Source: JAGVIE01 sp964520905 | GTDB lineage: Bacteria > Bacteroidota > Ignavibacteria > UBA10030 > SZUA-254 | Assembly: GCA_964520905.1 (NCBI GenBank) | Contig: CAZFQL010000006.1 | Location: 139,201 to 203,200 of the forward strand | Direction of reading: 5' to 3' | Length of the DNA stretch: 64,000 nt | In this document: positions 53,226-60,950 of the stretch, piece by piece | How the letters are laid out: each line of letters opens with the position of its first letter | How positions within the stretch are numbered: the stretch's first letter is position 1 | Program-made: the position numbers and the translations under genes | The notes under the pieces: generated by a model | Told to the model about the DNA's origin: nothing | Databases searched by the model: none | The model's input: only the letters and a program-made list of their open reading frames with translations

Positions 53226-54373
53226 TTTCCACCTTCCAATATATGAATGACACAGCTTGCGCCGCTTCCGCCCATGTTCTGCGCCATACCGATACGTGCG
53301 CCTTTAACCTGACGGTCGCCTGCTTTGCCATTGAGTTGTTCATAAAGTTCAATTATTTGTGCGATGCCTGTTGCTCCAACCGGATGACCTTTTGATTTCA
53401 GTCCGCCGCTTGTGTTGATTGGAATTTTTCCGCCAATAGCTGTTAAACCTTTCTCAGCGGCTTTTCCGCCTTCGCCTTTTTTGAAAAATCCTAAATCTTC
53501 AGAGACAACAATTTCGGCAATCGTGAAGCAATCGTGCACTTCACAGAGATCGATATCAGACGGTTTTAATCCAGCCATCTTGTATGCTTTCTTCGCGGCA
53601 TTCACAACGGAACCGATAGTGGTAATGCTCGGCCGGCTATGCAACGCTATCGTATCGGAAGCTTGCGCTGATGCGATAACTTTGATTGGTTTCTTTTTGA
53701 GTTTCTTTGCCACATCCATCGATGCAACGATTACGGCGGCGGCTCCATCGCTCACAGGTGAACAATCGAGCAACCCGAACGGATCGGAAACCATCGTTGC
53801 GTTAAGTACCTGTTCTATCGTAATCTCCGAGCGAAATTGCGCATTCGGATTCTTGGCGCCGTTTCTGTGATTCTTCACAGCAACCGCGGCAAGTTGTTTT
53901 CGGGTTGTACCGAATTCCTTCATGTGCGCGTGTGCGATCATCGCGTACAATCCGGGGAACGTAACACCCTGATACACTTCATACTCCTGATCGGCGGCAG
54001 TTGCCAATGCTTCTGTTACATCGGCGCCGTCGGTCATCTTCTCGACGCCACCAGCAAGCACTATATCACTTGCACCAGATGCGACTTCAAGATATGCCTG
54101 TCGGAATGAGACACCTCCCGACGCGCAAGCCGATTCAACGTGTGTTGCCGGAATCGGAGTTACACCAAGATAATCTGCCATCACTGCGCCTAAGTGTTCT
54201 TGTCCAACGAACAAACCCGACGACATCGCACCGACATACATCGAGTCGATTTGTTTTACTCCGGCATCTTCGATCGCTTTGAGTGCGGCTTCAACAAAAA
54301 TATCTTTTATTGATTTACCCCAAAGCTCACCGAACTTCGTCATACCGGCTCCAATTACTACTACATCTCTCAT
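53222..54373 (-). CDS. Archaeal-type acetyl-CoA acetyltransferase (thiolase)
   Basis: 383 residues. Catalytic Cys in HVESACASGGVSF, catalytic His in SKGHPVGATG, and the second Cys region NMGGSGASCV. The length and SKGHPVGATG context fit the SCP-x/archaeal thiolase class. It should condense two acetyl-CoA to acetoacetyl-CoA. AGGAG precedes the ATG. It lies between DUF35 and a toxin-antitoxin module that splits it from the HMG-CoA synthase gene. Confidence 0.92.
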   Translation of the reverse strand: MRDVVVIGAGMTKFGELWGKSIKDIFVEAALKAIEDAGVKQIDSMYVGAMSSGLFVGQEHLGAVMADYLGVTPIPATHVESACASGGVSFRQAYLEVASGASDIVLAGGVEKMTDGADVTEALATAADQEYEVYQGVTFPGLYAMIAHAHMKEFGTTRKQLAAVAVKNHRNGAKNPNAQFRSEITIEQVLNATMVSDPFGLLDCSPVSDGAAAVIVASMDVAKKLKKKPIKVIASAQASDTIALHSRPSITTIGSVVNAAKKAYKMAGLKPSDIDLCEVHDCFTIAEIVVSEDLGFFKKGEGGKAAEKGLTAIGGKIPINTSGGLKSKGHPVGATGIAQIIELYEQLNGKAGDRQVKGARIGMAQNMGGSGASCVIHILEGGK

Positions 54374-54396
54374 AATTGATTCTCCTATTTAATAAA

Positions 54397-54678
54397 TTAA
54401 TAAACCTCTTCGTGAGTACCGATTGTTTCTAATAGAATTGCTTCTTTACCTTTATGTTCAACGAATTTAAAAATAATTCTCAAATCGTGACTGATACTAC
54501 ATGCCCAAGAATTCTCAAGATCTCCTTTTAGCTTATGTGTCTTAAGCCGAGGATCAAATGCATTCTCGAAAAGCAATTCTAGAGTAGATTTAATTTCATC
54601 AGCTTTATACTGCTGCCTCCGAATGTATTTCTTCGCTGCCCTAATAAAGGAGTTTGAGCGAATTAGTTCTCGCTTCAT
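54397..54678 (-). CDS. YafQ-like mRNA interferase toxin
   Basis: 93 residues of the RelE/YafQ family: KRELIRSNSFIRAAKKYIRR, DPRLKTHKLKGDLENSWACS, DLRIIFKFVEH and TIGTHEEVY. It overlaps the antitoxin by 4 bp. The module lies between the HMG-CoA synthase and thiolase genes, and the thiolase now begins 23 bp after the toxin stop. Confidence 0.88.
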   Translation of the reverse strand: MKRELIRSNSFIRAAKKYIRRQQYKADEIKSTLELLFENAFDPRLKTHKLKGDLENSWACSISHDLRIIFKFVEHKGKEAILLETIGTHEEVY

Positions 54679-54890
54679 TCCATTATTTCATTCATTAGTT
54701 CGTCCGGATTTGCCGTTCGAGTTTTTCCTTCTCGAAATTCGCGTTGAGCATCTTGAATATCTTTTGCTAACTCAGCACGTCTCCTATTTATTATTCTACG
54801 ATTGAGAATTTCCAACAATGTTTCTTGTTCTTCAAGACTCAACCTTTCGGCTTCTTCTAATATTTCATTCAAGCTGATTGTATGATTCAT
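54675..54890 (-). CDS. Antitoxin of the YafQ-like module
   Basis: 71 residues: ISLNEILEEAERLSLEEQET, LLEILNRRIINRRRAELAKD, and a C-terminal segment EFREGKTRTANPDELMNEIM. Typical size and pattern of antitoxins paired with such toxins in cyanobacteria and FCB bacteria. AAGGTGA precedes the ATG. Confidence 0.82.
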   Translation of the reverse strand: MNHTISLNEILEEAERLSLEEQETLLEILNRRIINRRRAELAKDIQDAQREFREGKTRTANPDELMNEIME

Positions 54891-54916
54891 TGTATCACCT
54901 TAATATAGCTAAATGC

Positions 54917-55963
54917 TTACTCGTTAAGTTTAATTTTTTTACGGAACTTCGCGTACTGTCCGTAGTCAAGATAGATTTTATCTTTATCAAGATAATCTTT
55001 CAGCTTCGGCGCACGGTTCTGAACTTTGGTAATTTCTTTGGTAACTTTAAATATAAAGCCATCGCTTCCAGCACCGGAACCAAACGACACCATGAAAATC
55101 ATATCGCCCGGCTTGGCAACATCGAGAATAGCTGCAAGTCCGGTTGGTGATGAGCCAGAATATGTATTACCCATCCACGGAACAATCCATCCGACTTCTA
55201 ACTGCTCTTTAGTGAAACCGAGACGCTTGCCGACTTCCTGCGGAAATTTTCCGTTCGGCATATGAAATACAGCATATTTAAAATCGGAAGGTTTCATTTT
55301 CGATTTTTCAAGAAGCGCAGTTGCAGCACCCATGACGTGCTTGAAGTATGCCGGATCGCCGGTAAATCTTCCGCCGTGCCGGGGATAATCTTCACCTTCG
55401 CGTCGCCAGAAATCGGGAGTATCGGATGTGTAAGAGTGAGTGAAAAGAATTTCAGCTACAACTTTTTCGGTTCCCATGATAAACGCCGCACCGCCAGCGG
55501 ATGCAGAATATTCCAGCGCATCGCCCGGTGCGCCTTGAGAAGTATCGGCACCAATTCCCATTGCATATTTCATCTCGCCAGCTTTTACAAGATTTGCAGC
55601 AACGTACATTGCTTCGCTTCCTGCTTTACACGCAAATTCATAACTTGCAACGTGAACATGCGGACCAATTCCAAGCGCATCGATTACAATTGTGCCGCTT
55701 GGTTTCACCGCATACGGATGCGATTCAGAACCTATATACAATGCGCCAATATCCTGCGGATCGATTTGTGCACGCAATAGTGCATTCTTCGCCGCCGCTA
55801 CTGAGATTGTAATTGTATCTTCATCTTGTCCGGGGACAGTTTTTTCATTCAACTGCAATCCCCGAATGATAGCAGTAGCATCCATCCCCCACTGCTTTGC
55901 TATTGTTTCTGCTTTTATGCGGTACCGTGGAAGGTACGCGCCAAAACCAACAATTCCGACCAT
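54917..55963 (-). CDS. Archaeal-type hydroxymethylglutaryl-CoA synthase
   Basis: 348 residues, the length of archaeal enzymes (eukaryotic ones are longer). GIVGFGAYLPRYRIKAETIA at the start, catalytic Glu/Cys region with Cys in EFACKAGSEAMYVAAN, and GNTYSGSSPTGLAAIL near the end. It condenses acetoacetyl-CoA with acetyl-CoA to HMG-CoA. Order HMGS-(TA)-thiolase-DUF35 reproduces the archaeal gene order. HMG-CoA reductase is not in the window. Confidence 0.92.
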   Translation of the reverse strand: MVGIVGFGAYLPRYRIKAETIAKQWGMDATAIIRGLQLNEKTVPGQDEDTITISVAAAKNALLRAQIDPQDIGALYIGSESHPYAVKPSGTIVIDALGIGPHVHVASYEFACKAGSEAMYVAANLVKAGEMKYAMGIGADTSQGAPGDALEYSASAGGAAFIMGTEKVVAEILFTHSYTSDTPDFWRREGEDYPRHGGRFTGDPAYFKHVMGAATALLEKSKMKPSDFKYAVFHMPNGKFPQEVGKRLGFTKEQLEVGWIVPWMGNTYSGSSPTGLAAILDVAKPGDMIFMVSFGSGAGSDGFIFKVTKEITKVQNRAPKLKDYLDKDKIYLDYGQYAKFRKKIKLNE

Positions 55964-55973
55964 AATTTCTCCT

Positions 55974-56396
55974 TTAATGTTTTATTTTTGAATTATTTGC
56001 TAACAATTTTATTAATACTTCCTCAACTTTTTTTAAGAATTTCTCTGCTTGTTGAATTTCATCCGTCGCCTCCCCTTTGGTCACTTCAACATAGTCCCCA
56101 TAGTCTGCCTCTTCCCTTAATTTCTTCATCTGTGTAATAATCTTATTGAATTCTTTCGGGAAAAGATTTTCTTTTACAAAATGCTTATGAAACAACGTTA
56201 TAACACCATCATGCCGTTTACTATCCCGATGTATTAATGCTAATAACGCACGCATAGCTGTAAGAATTGCATAATAACTTTTCGTAATAGTATCTTGATA
56301 AAATCCTTGTTCGTAGTTCGCGCGGGCAACGGACAGATTATAATAAGCTTTCTCTAACCGATGACGAGCCAAGTCTTTATGATGATTTTCTTTCAT
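55974..56396 (-). CDS. HEPN-domain toxin candidate
   Basis: 140 residues, all-helical: RLEKAYYNLSVARANYEQGF, TKSYYAILTAMRALLALIHR. An R-x4-H match (RDSKRH) stands at residues ~57-62. HEPN proteins of this kind pair with the minimal nucleotidyltransferase encoded just upstream, overlapping by 4 bp. It is distinct in sequence from the HepT at 27588. Confidence 0.82.
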   Translation of the reverse strand: MKENHHKDLARHRLEKAYYNLSVARANYEQGFYQDTITKSYYAILTAMRALLALIHRDSKRHDGVITLFHKHFVKENLFPKEFNKIITQMKKLREEADYGDYVEVTKGEATDEIQQAEKFLKKVEEVLIKLLANNSKIKH

Positions 56397-56740
56397 AGTG
56401 CAATACCCTCTTTCTGAACAGCTTCAAAAAAGAAAGAATGCATTTCGAGATTCTTTTTCTCTTCCTTTACACTATAGACTACTGGTGAGAGTAAGATATC
56501 GTATTCATCCCAAATACCAGCATCGATTTCAGAAATTTTGTTGATTAATTTCATGGTTTTTTCTTTTACAACGATATAAATATCAATATCGGAATCTCTG
56601 TTTGATTCCCCTCGTGCTTTTGAACCAAATAGTTGGACGGATACAAGTTGTTTCCCTAATGCTCTCTTCAAACGCTGTGAGAACACATTGATGGCTTTAC
56701 GCTCTTGAGGTCTAAGTTTTATTTCTGATAATTTTTTCAT
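56393..56740 (-). CDS. Minimal nucleotidyltransferase (MNT) antitoxin candidate
   Basis: 115 residues with GSKARGESNRDSDIDIYIVV (G-S-x10-D-x-D), the MNT active site. Its ATG overlaps the TGA of a duplicated aspS tail (ATGA), which implies the MNT/HEPN pair was once translationally coupled to a complete aspS. Confidence 0.85.
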   Translation of the reverse strand: MKKLSEIKLRPQERKAINVFSQRLKRALGKQLVSVQLFGSKARGESNRDSDIDIYIVVKEKTMKLINKISEIDAGIWDEYDILLSPVVYSVKEEKKNLEMHSFFFEAVQKEGIAL

Positions 56741-56830
56741 ACTATTTTTATATGCAACTCTTTTAATTGTGCTTCATCAACTTCCGAAGGTGACTCATCC
56801 ATCAGCGACATTGCGCTTGTTGTTTTTGGA
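56737..56830 (-). pseudogene. Duplicated 3' end of aspS
   Basis: The - strand translation is PKTTSAMSLMDESPSEVDEA followed by QLKELHIKIV and stop, matching the end of the intact AspS (PKTTSAMSLMDESPSEVDPE, QLKELHIKIV). By eye about 8 of ~86 bases differ, clustered at the PEQ/EAQ codons. It has no start codon and is cut off upstream. Confidence 0.9.
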
Positions 56831-56839
56831 GAATACAAC

Positions 56840-56852
56840 TATCCTAATATAT
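56840..56852. repeat. 13-bp direct repeat, left copy
   Basis: TATCCTAATATAT, identical to 57431-57443. It ends 1 bp before the DUF5615 stop codon. Confidence 0.8.
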
Positions 56853-56853
56853 T

Positions 56854-57204
56854 TCATATTTTTATTGAAATATCTTTTATTTCCACAAATCGTTCACCGC
56901 TCTGGAGCAGCTTGAGTGTATTTGGAAATGTTTGAATTAAAATTTCTTCCATTCTGAAATTGGATGTATTTCCACAACGGATCCAAACAACTTGCGGTGG
57001 AGAACCCAACCTATCTTGGAGCTTCAAAAAATCAATATCCTTCGTTAACATAACAGCAGAGAGTTCATATGCTTTTTTATAGATAGTTTCATCGGATGAA
57101 TCTCGCAAATCGATATCTCGAACTGGAATAGCTCGCACTGAAAATATTTCTTCAATCCATGCTGCAAGTTTAGGTGAAAGCTGAGCATCAACAATGATTG
57201 TCAT
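56854..57204 (-). CDS. DUF5615 PIN-like toxin
   Basis: 116 residues: IIVDAQLSPKLAAWIEEIF, RDIDLRDSSDETIYKKAYEL, AVMLTKDIDFLKL and PPQVVWIRCGNTSN. This PIN-like family normally stands with a DUF433 protein and is thought to be an RNase toxin; Asp residues in VDAQL and TKDIDF are candidate metal ligands. It overlaps the DUF433 gene by 4 bp. Confidence 0.88.
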   Translation of the reverse strand: MTIIVDAQLSPKLAAWIEEIFSVRAIPVRDIDLRDSSDETIYKKAYELSAVMLTKDIDFLKLQDRLGSPPQVVWIRCGNTSNFRMEEILIQTFPNTLKLLQSGERFVEIKDISIKI

Positions 57205-57425
57205 GCTGCGACGACCGGATGATCAATATTTTGAGAAGCATACAGTAAACACGCATGAATGTCTTCAATCTCGAGGTCCGGTAACTCCTCTAAGACCTGT
57301 TGCGTACTTATCCCAGAAGCGAGTAGATCCAGTATATCAGATACTCGAATTCGCATACCTCTGATGCAAGGTCGTCCGCCGCATTGTTCAGTATTAATTG
57401 TTATTCGCTTTACTAAATTTTCCAT
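57201..57425 (-). CDS. DUF433 antitoxin
   Basis: 74 residues: ITINTEQCGGRPCIRGMRIR, VSDILDLLASGISTQQVLEE, LPDLEIEDIHACLLYAS. This is the standard DUF433 motif set (GG-P-CIRG-R). The direct repeat upstream supplies TTAGGA as its ribosome binding site. Confidence 0.9.
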   Translation of the reverse strand: MENLVKRITINTEQCGGRPCIRGMRIRVSDILDLLASGISTQQVLEELPDLEIEDIHACLLYASQNIDHPVVAA

Positions 57426-57430
57426 GGGAT

Positions 57431-57443
57431 TATCCTAATATAT
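57431..57443. repeat. 13-bp direct repeat, right copy
   Basis: TATCCTAATATAT, identical to 56840-56852; 5 bp before the DUF433 start. The two copies bracket exactly the DUF433/DUF5615 pair. Confidence 0.8.
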
Positions 57444-57456
57444 AATGGTTATCTAT

Positions 57457-59220
57457 TCACACAATTTTTATATGCAACTCTTTTAACTGTTCCGGATCAA
57501 CTTCCGAAGGTGATTCATCCATCAACGACATTGCGCTCGTTGTTTTTGGAAATGCAATAACATCACGAATCGATTTCTCGCCGGTGAGCAGCATGCAGAT
57601 ACGGTCGAACCCATACGCGATACCGCCATGAGGAGGTGCGCCGTAACGGAATGCCTCGAGTAAAAATCCGAATTTCTTCTTCGCGTGTTCTTCGTCGATT
57701 CCTAAAAGTGTAAAGACTTTGCTCTGTAAGGTCCGATCATGAATTCTGATACTGCCACCCGCGATCTCATTGCCGTTTAGGACTAAATCGTATGCACGTG
57801 CGCGAGCTTTTGATGGATCGGAATCTAATAATCCGAGATCTTCCAATTTCGGTGATGTGAACGGATGATGAACAGCGACATATCTCTTTTCGTTTTCATC
57901 ATACTCGAACATCGGGAAATCTGTTACCCACAATAAATTGTTCTTAGAATCGTCAAGTAGATTCAATCTCTTGCCGATTTCAAGCCGGAGATTACCAAGG
58001 ATGGTGTACGTTTTCATCCAACTATCAGATATGAGAAGTATAAGATCACCGACGTTTGCTTGCATTTTATTTTTAATGGATAGAAGAACTTCTTTACCGA
58101 TAAATTTTTCGATTGGTGATTCAACAGTTTCGGCTGTAACTTTCATCCACACCAAACCGCCGGCACCCATTTTCTTTGCAAGATCAGTAAGAAGATCGAG
58201 TTGACTGCGGGAATAGTTCGCACATTGAGGAGCAACAAACCCGGCAACCACTCCACCCTTCTTCACAACATCTGCGAATACTTTAAAACCGGAATCCTGA
58301 ACTATCTCGTTTATGTTAGTGAATTTCAAATCGAATCGCGTATCCGGTTTATCCGAACCATATGTTTCGATCGCTTCCTTGTATGTCAATCGTGGAAAAG
58401 GCAATGGAATATCAATACCTTTTATTTCCTTGAAGAATCTCTTCATCAATCCTTCAGTAACCTGAAAAATATCTTCTTCATCCACAAACGACATTTCGAC
58501 ATCTATCTGAGTGAACTCTGGTTGACGGTCTGCGCGCAAATCTTCATCGCGGAAGCATTTCACGATTTGGAAATATCTATCCATCCCTGCAACCATCAAC
58601 AATTGCTTGTATGTTTGCGGCGATTGTGGAAGCGCGTAGAATTTTCCATGGTGGACACGGCTTGGAACGAGATAATCTCGTGCCCCTTCCGGTGTGCTCT
58701 TCATAAGTATCGGAGTTTCAACCTCAATAAATTTTAGTTCATCATAATATTTTCGTGTAATCTGATACATTTGATGACGTGTTAAAAAATTCTTCTGCAA
58801 CGCGGGCCTGCGAAGGTCAAGATAACGATATTGCAAACGCAATTCCTCACTCGCGCTCACGTCGTCAGTTACGGCAAAAGGCGGAACATCTGCTTTTGTT
58901 AATATCGTGAGTTCTTCTGCTGTAATATCGATTTCACCTGTCGGCATATTAGGATTTATCATCCCATCCGGACGATTATTCACATTACCAGACACGGATA
59001 TAACATCTTCACTTCGGAGAGAAGCGGCTTGCTGATGAAGCTGATGATTATTTTGCGGATTGAAGACAACCTGCGTCTTCCCGTATCGGTCGCGAACAAC
59101 GATAAATATAACTCCGCCAAGATCGCGTTGGAAATCTATCCACCCGGTGAGAGTAACATGTTTACCAGCATCGGATGCTCTTAGTTCTCCGCATGTATGT
59201 GTACGTTTTTTATATTGCAT
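57457..59220 (-). CDS. aspS: Aspartyl-tRNA synthetase
   Basis: 587 residues from ATG 59220 (MQYKKRTHTCGELRASDAGK); the longer frame to 59301 adds an atypical hydrophobic stretch. OB-fold anticodon domain (GWIDFQRDLGGVIFIVVRDR), class II motif 2 (FRDEDLRADRQPEFTQIDVE), the bacterial GAD insert (~300-410) and motif 3 (GIAYGFDRICMLLTG). It charges tRNA-Asp. Its last ~30 codons are duplicated at 56737-56830 beyond a toxin-antitoxin module. Confidence 0.95.
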   Translation of the reverse strand: MQYKKRTHTCGELRASDAGKHVTLTGWIDFQRDLGGVIFIVVRDRYGKTQVVFNPQNNHQLHQQAASLRSEDVISVSGNVNNRPDGMINPNMPTGEIDITAEELTILTKADVPPFAVTDDVSASEELRLQYRYLDLRRPALQKNFLTRHQMYQITRKYYDELKFIEVETPILMKSTPEGARDYLVPSRVHHGKFYALPQSPQTYKQLLMVAGMDRYFQIVKCFRDEDLRADRQPEFTQIDVEMSFVDEEDIFQVTEGLMKRFFKEIKGIDIPLPFPRLTYKEAIETYGSDKPDTRFDLKFTNINEIVQDSGFKVFADVVKKGGVVAGFVAPQCANYSRSQLDLLTDLAKKMGAGGLVWMKVTAETVESPIEKFIGKEVLLSIKNKMQANVGDLILLISDSWMKTYTILGNLRLEIGKRLNLLDDSKNNLLWVTDFPMFEYDENEKRYVAVHHPFTSPKLEDLGLLDSDPSKARARAYDLVLNGNEIAGGSIRIHDRTLQSKVFTLLGIDEEHAKKKFGFLLEAFRYGAPPHGGIAYGFDRICMLLTGEKSIRDVIAFPKTTSAMSLMDESPSEVDPEQLKELHIKIV

Positions 59221-59300
59221 GAAATATATATTCTCTCGAATAGATGATAAAACAATAAGTTGTAGCGAAAGGAATATATGAAAAAACGGAGTGAGTATCA

Positions 59301-59339
59301 AACAAAAATGCCGTATGCAGGGGAAAAAGGCACGGCATT
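59301..59339 (-). terminator. Probable terminator after the NtrC-type regulator gene
   Basis: AATGCCGT (59307-59314) pairs with ACGGCATT (59332-59339). Read on the - strand the stem is followed by a T-rich stretch (complement of 59301-59308). It lies 63 bp after the 59402 stop and upstream of aspS. Confidence 0.7.
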
Positions 59340-59401
59340 AGGAGGAGGATAAAACTGGCACTTCTTTATAAGGTCTATTATTTTCCAGCTCAGCGTTAAG
59401 T

Positions 59402-60781
59402 TCACGATAGTTGGTATTTTGCAATTTTGGTGTACAGCGTTTTCAAACTGATACCTAAGATTTTTGCAGCCACTTTCTTATCCCCTTGGGCATGCTTCAT
59501 GATTGCTTGAATGTGCAATCGTTCTGTGTCTTTTAAAGGAAGTAATTCACCTATGAAACCCGGTACATCACCGGCAGATTTCATTTTAGTGAATCCACTA
59601 TGGGGAAGCATTATATCGGAAGGTTGAATTAATTCACCTCTTGAAAGAATGACGGCGCTTTCTAAAACATTTTCAAGTTCCCTAATATTCCCGGGCCATT
59701 CATACTCCATCAGGATATCCAGAGCTTGGGGATCGAGTAGTTTCGGAGTCTTATGAAGGAATTTTCTTCTCATGAAATTATCTACCAATAACGGAATATC
59801 AGTTTTACGATCTTTGAGAGGCGGGATAACAAGTGTTATAACATTTAACCGGTAGAGCAAATCTTCACGAAAACGATTTTCCTGAACTTCTGATTTTAGG
59901 TCCTTATTTGTTGCAGAAATAATTCGAACATCGGCGTGAAGACTTACGGTACCTCCGACACGTCGGAATTCACCAGTCTGAACAAATCTAAGTAGTTTCG
60001 GCTGGATAATCGGACTGATATCGCCGACCTCATCAAGAAACAAGGTGCCTTTATTAGCCAGCTCAATCAATCCTTGTTTCTGTGATCGAGCGTCTGTGAA
60101 AGCTCCTTTTTCATGACCGAATAATTCACTTTCAAGTAATGTATCAGGAATAGCAGCACAGTTGATCGCGACCATAGGTCTATTCTCTCGCAAACTTCTC
60201 TTATGAATAAAGTTTGCCACTAACTCCTTACCTGTTCCGCTCTGTCCCTGAATTAAAACGCTCGCTTCTGCATCCGCTACACGCTCAGCGATAGACAACA
60301 TATTCTTAAATGACTCACTTTCTCCTACAAGGTCGCTGCTCCTTGAAAGCCGGTTAATTTCCGATTTCATAATAGAGTTTTCACATAAGAGAGTATGACG
60401 TTCAACTGCACGCGATATCACCTGCAACAACTCTTCCGCCATGAATGGTTTTACGATATAATTATACGCTCCCTGGATCATGCAATCCACTGCAACTCTC
60501 ACGTCACCAACTCCGGTTAACATGATCACTTCTATTACCGGATATTTCTCCTTGATAAAACGTAGCACTTCCAGACCGTCGACCTTCGGCATATTTATAT
60601 CAAGCAATACTATATCATAACCGTTGTGCTGTAGAGCGTTGATCGCTTCAACGCCATCGACCGCGACATCTACAGCATAGCATTTACTTTGCAACAGCTC
60701 GCTTACCTGACTTCGAAATGCTTCTTCATCGTCAGCATGAAGAATTTTTATTGTCTGATTGTTCTTTTTCCCGTTACTCAT
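59402..60781 (-). CDS. NtrC-family response regulator (orphan)
   Basis: 459 residues. Receiver (residues ~12-128; ILHADDEEAF, Asp in IVLLDINMPKVDG, IVKPFMAEE), AAA+ domain (~150-385) with Walker A GQSGTGKELVA, loop GAFTDA in place of GAFTGA, Walker B KGTLFLDEVGD, and a Fis-type HTH at the end (KKVAAKILGISLKTLYTKIA). No kinase gene is adjacent. The GAFTDA change at the sigma-54 contact loop leaves its mode of activation open. Confidence 0.92.
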   Translation of the reverse strand: MSNGKKNNQTIKILHADDEEAFRSQVSELLQSKCYAVDVAVDGVEAINALQHNGYDIVLLDINMPKVDGLEVLRFIKEKYPVIEVIMLTGVGDVRVAVDCMIQGAYNYIVKPFMAEELLQVISRAVERHTLLCENSIMKSEINRLSRSSDLVGESESFKNMLSIAERVADAEASVLIQGQSGTGKELVANFIHKRSLRENRPMVAINCAAIPDTLLESELFGHEKGAFTDARSQKQGLIELANKGTLFLDEVGDISPIIQPKLLRFVQTGEFRRVGGTVSLHADVRIISATNKDLKSEVQENRFREDLLYRLNVITLVIPPLKDRKTDIPLLVDNFMRRKFLHKTPKLLDPQALDILMEYEWPGNIRELENVLESAVILSRGELIQPSDIMLPHSGFTKMKSAGDVPGFIGELLPLKDTERLHIQAIMKHAQGDKKVAAKILGISLKTLYTKIAKYQLS

Positions 60782-60877
60782 ATCACTCCTATCGATTAAG
60801 AGATAACCGGATCATTCACGGTCTCTTCTGAATAATTTAACCCACCATATTTAATAAAATTTATTCTAAGAGTCAAT

Positions 60878-60917
60878 GGAAAAACAAAGGCTCGATATTA
60901 ATATTAAATATCGAGCC
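60878..60917 (-). terminator. Rho-independent terminator of the giant repeat gene
   Basis: A perfect 11-bp stem GGCTCGATATT (60889-60899) with complement 60907-60917, followed on the - strand by TTTGTTTTT. It lies 33 bp beyond the stop at 60951. Confidence 0.88.
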
Positions 60918-60950
60918 TGATCTTCATAATTTGAAGAAATAGCTAACGGT

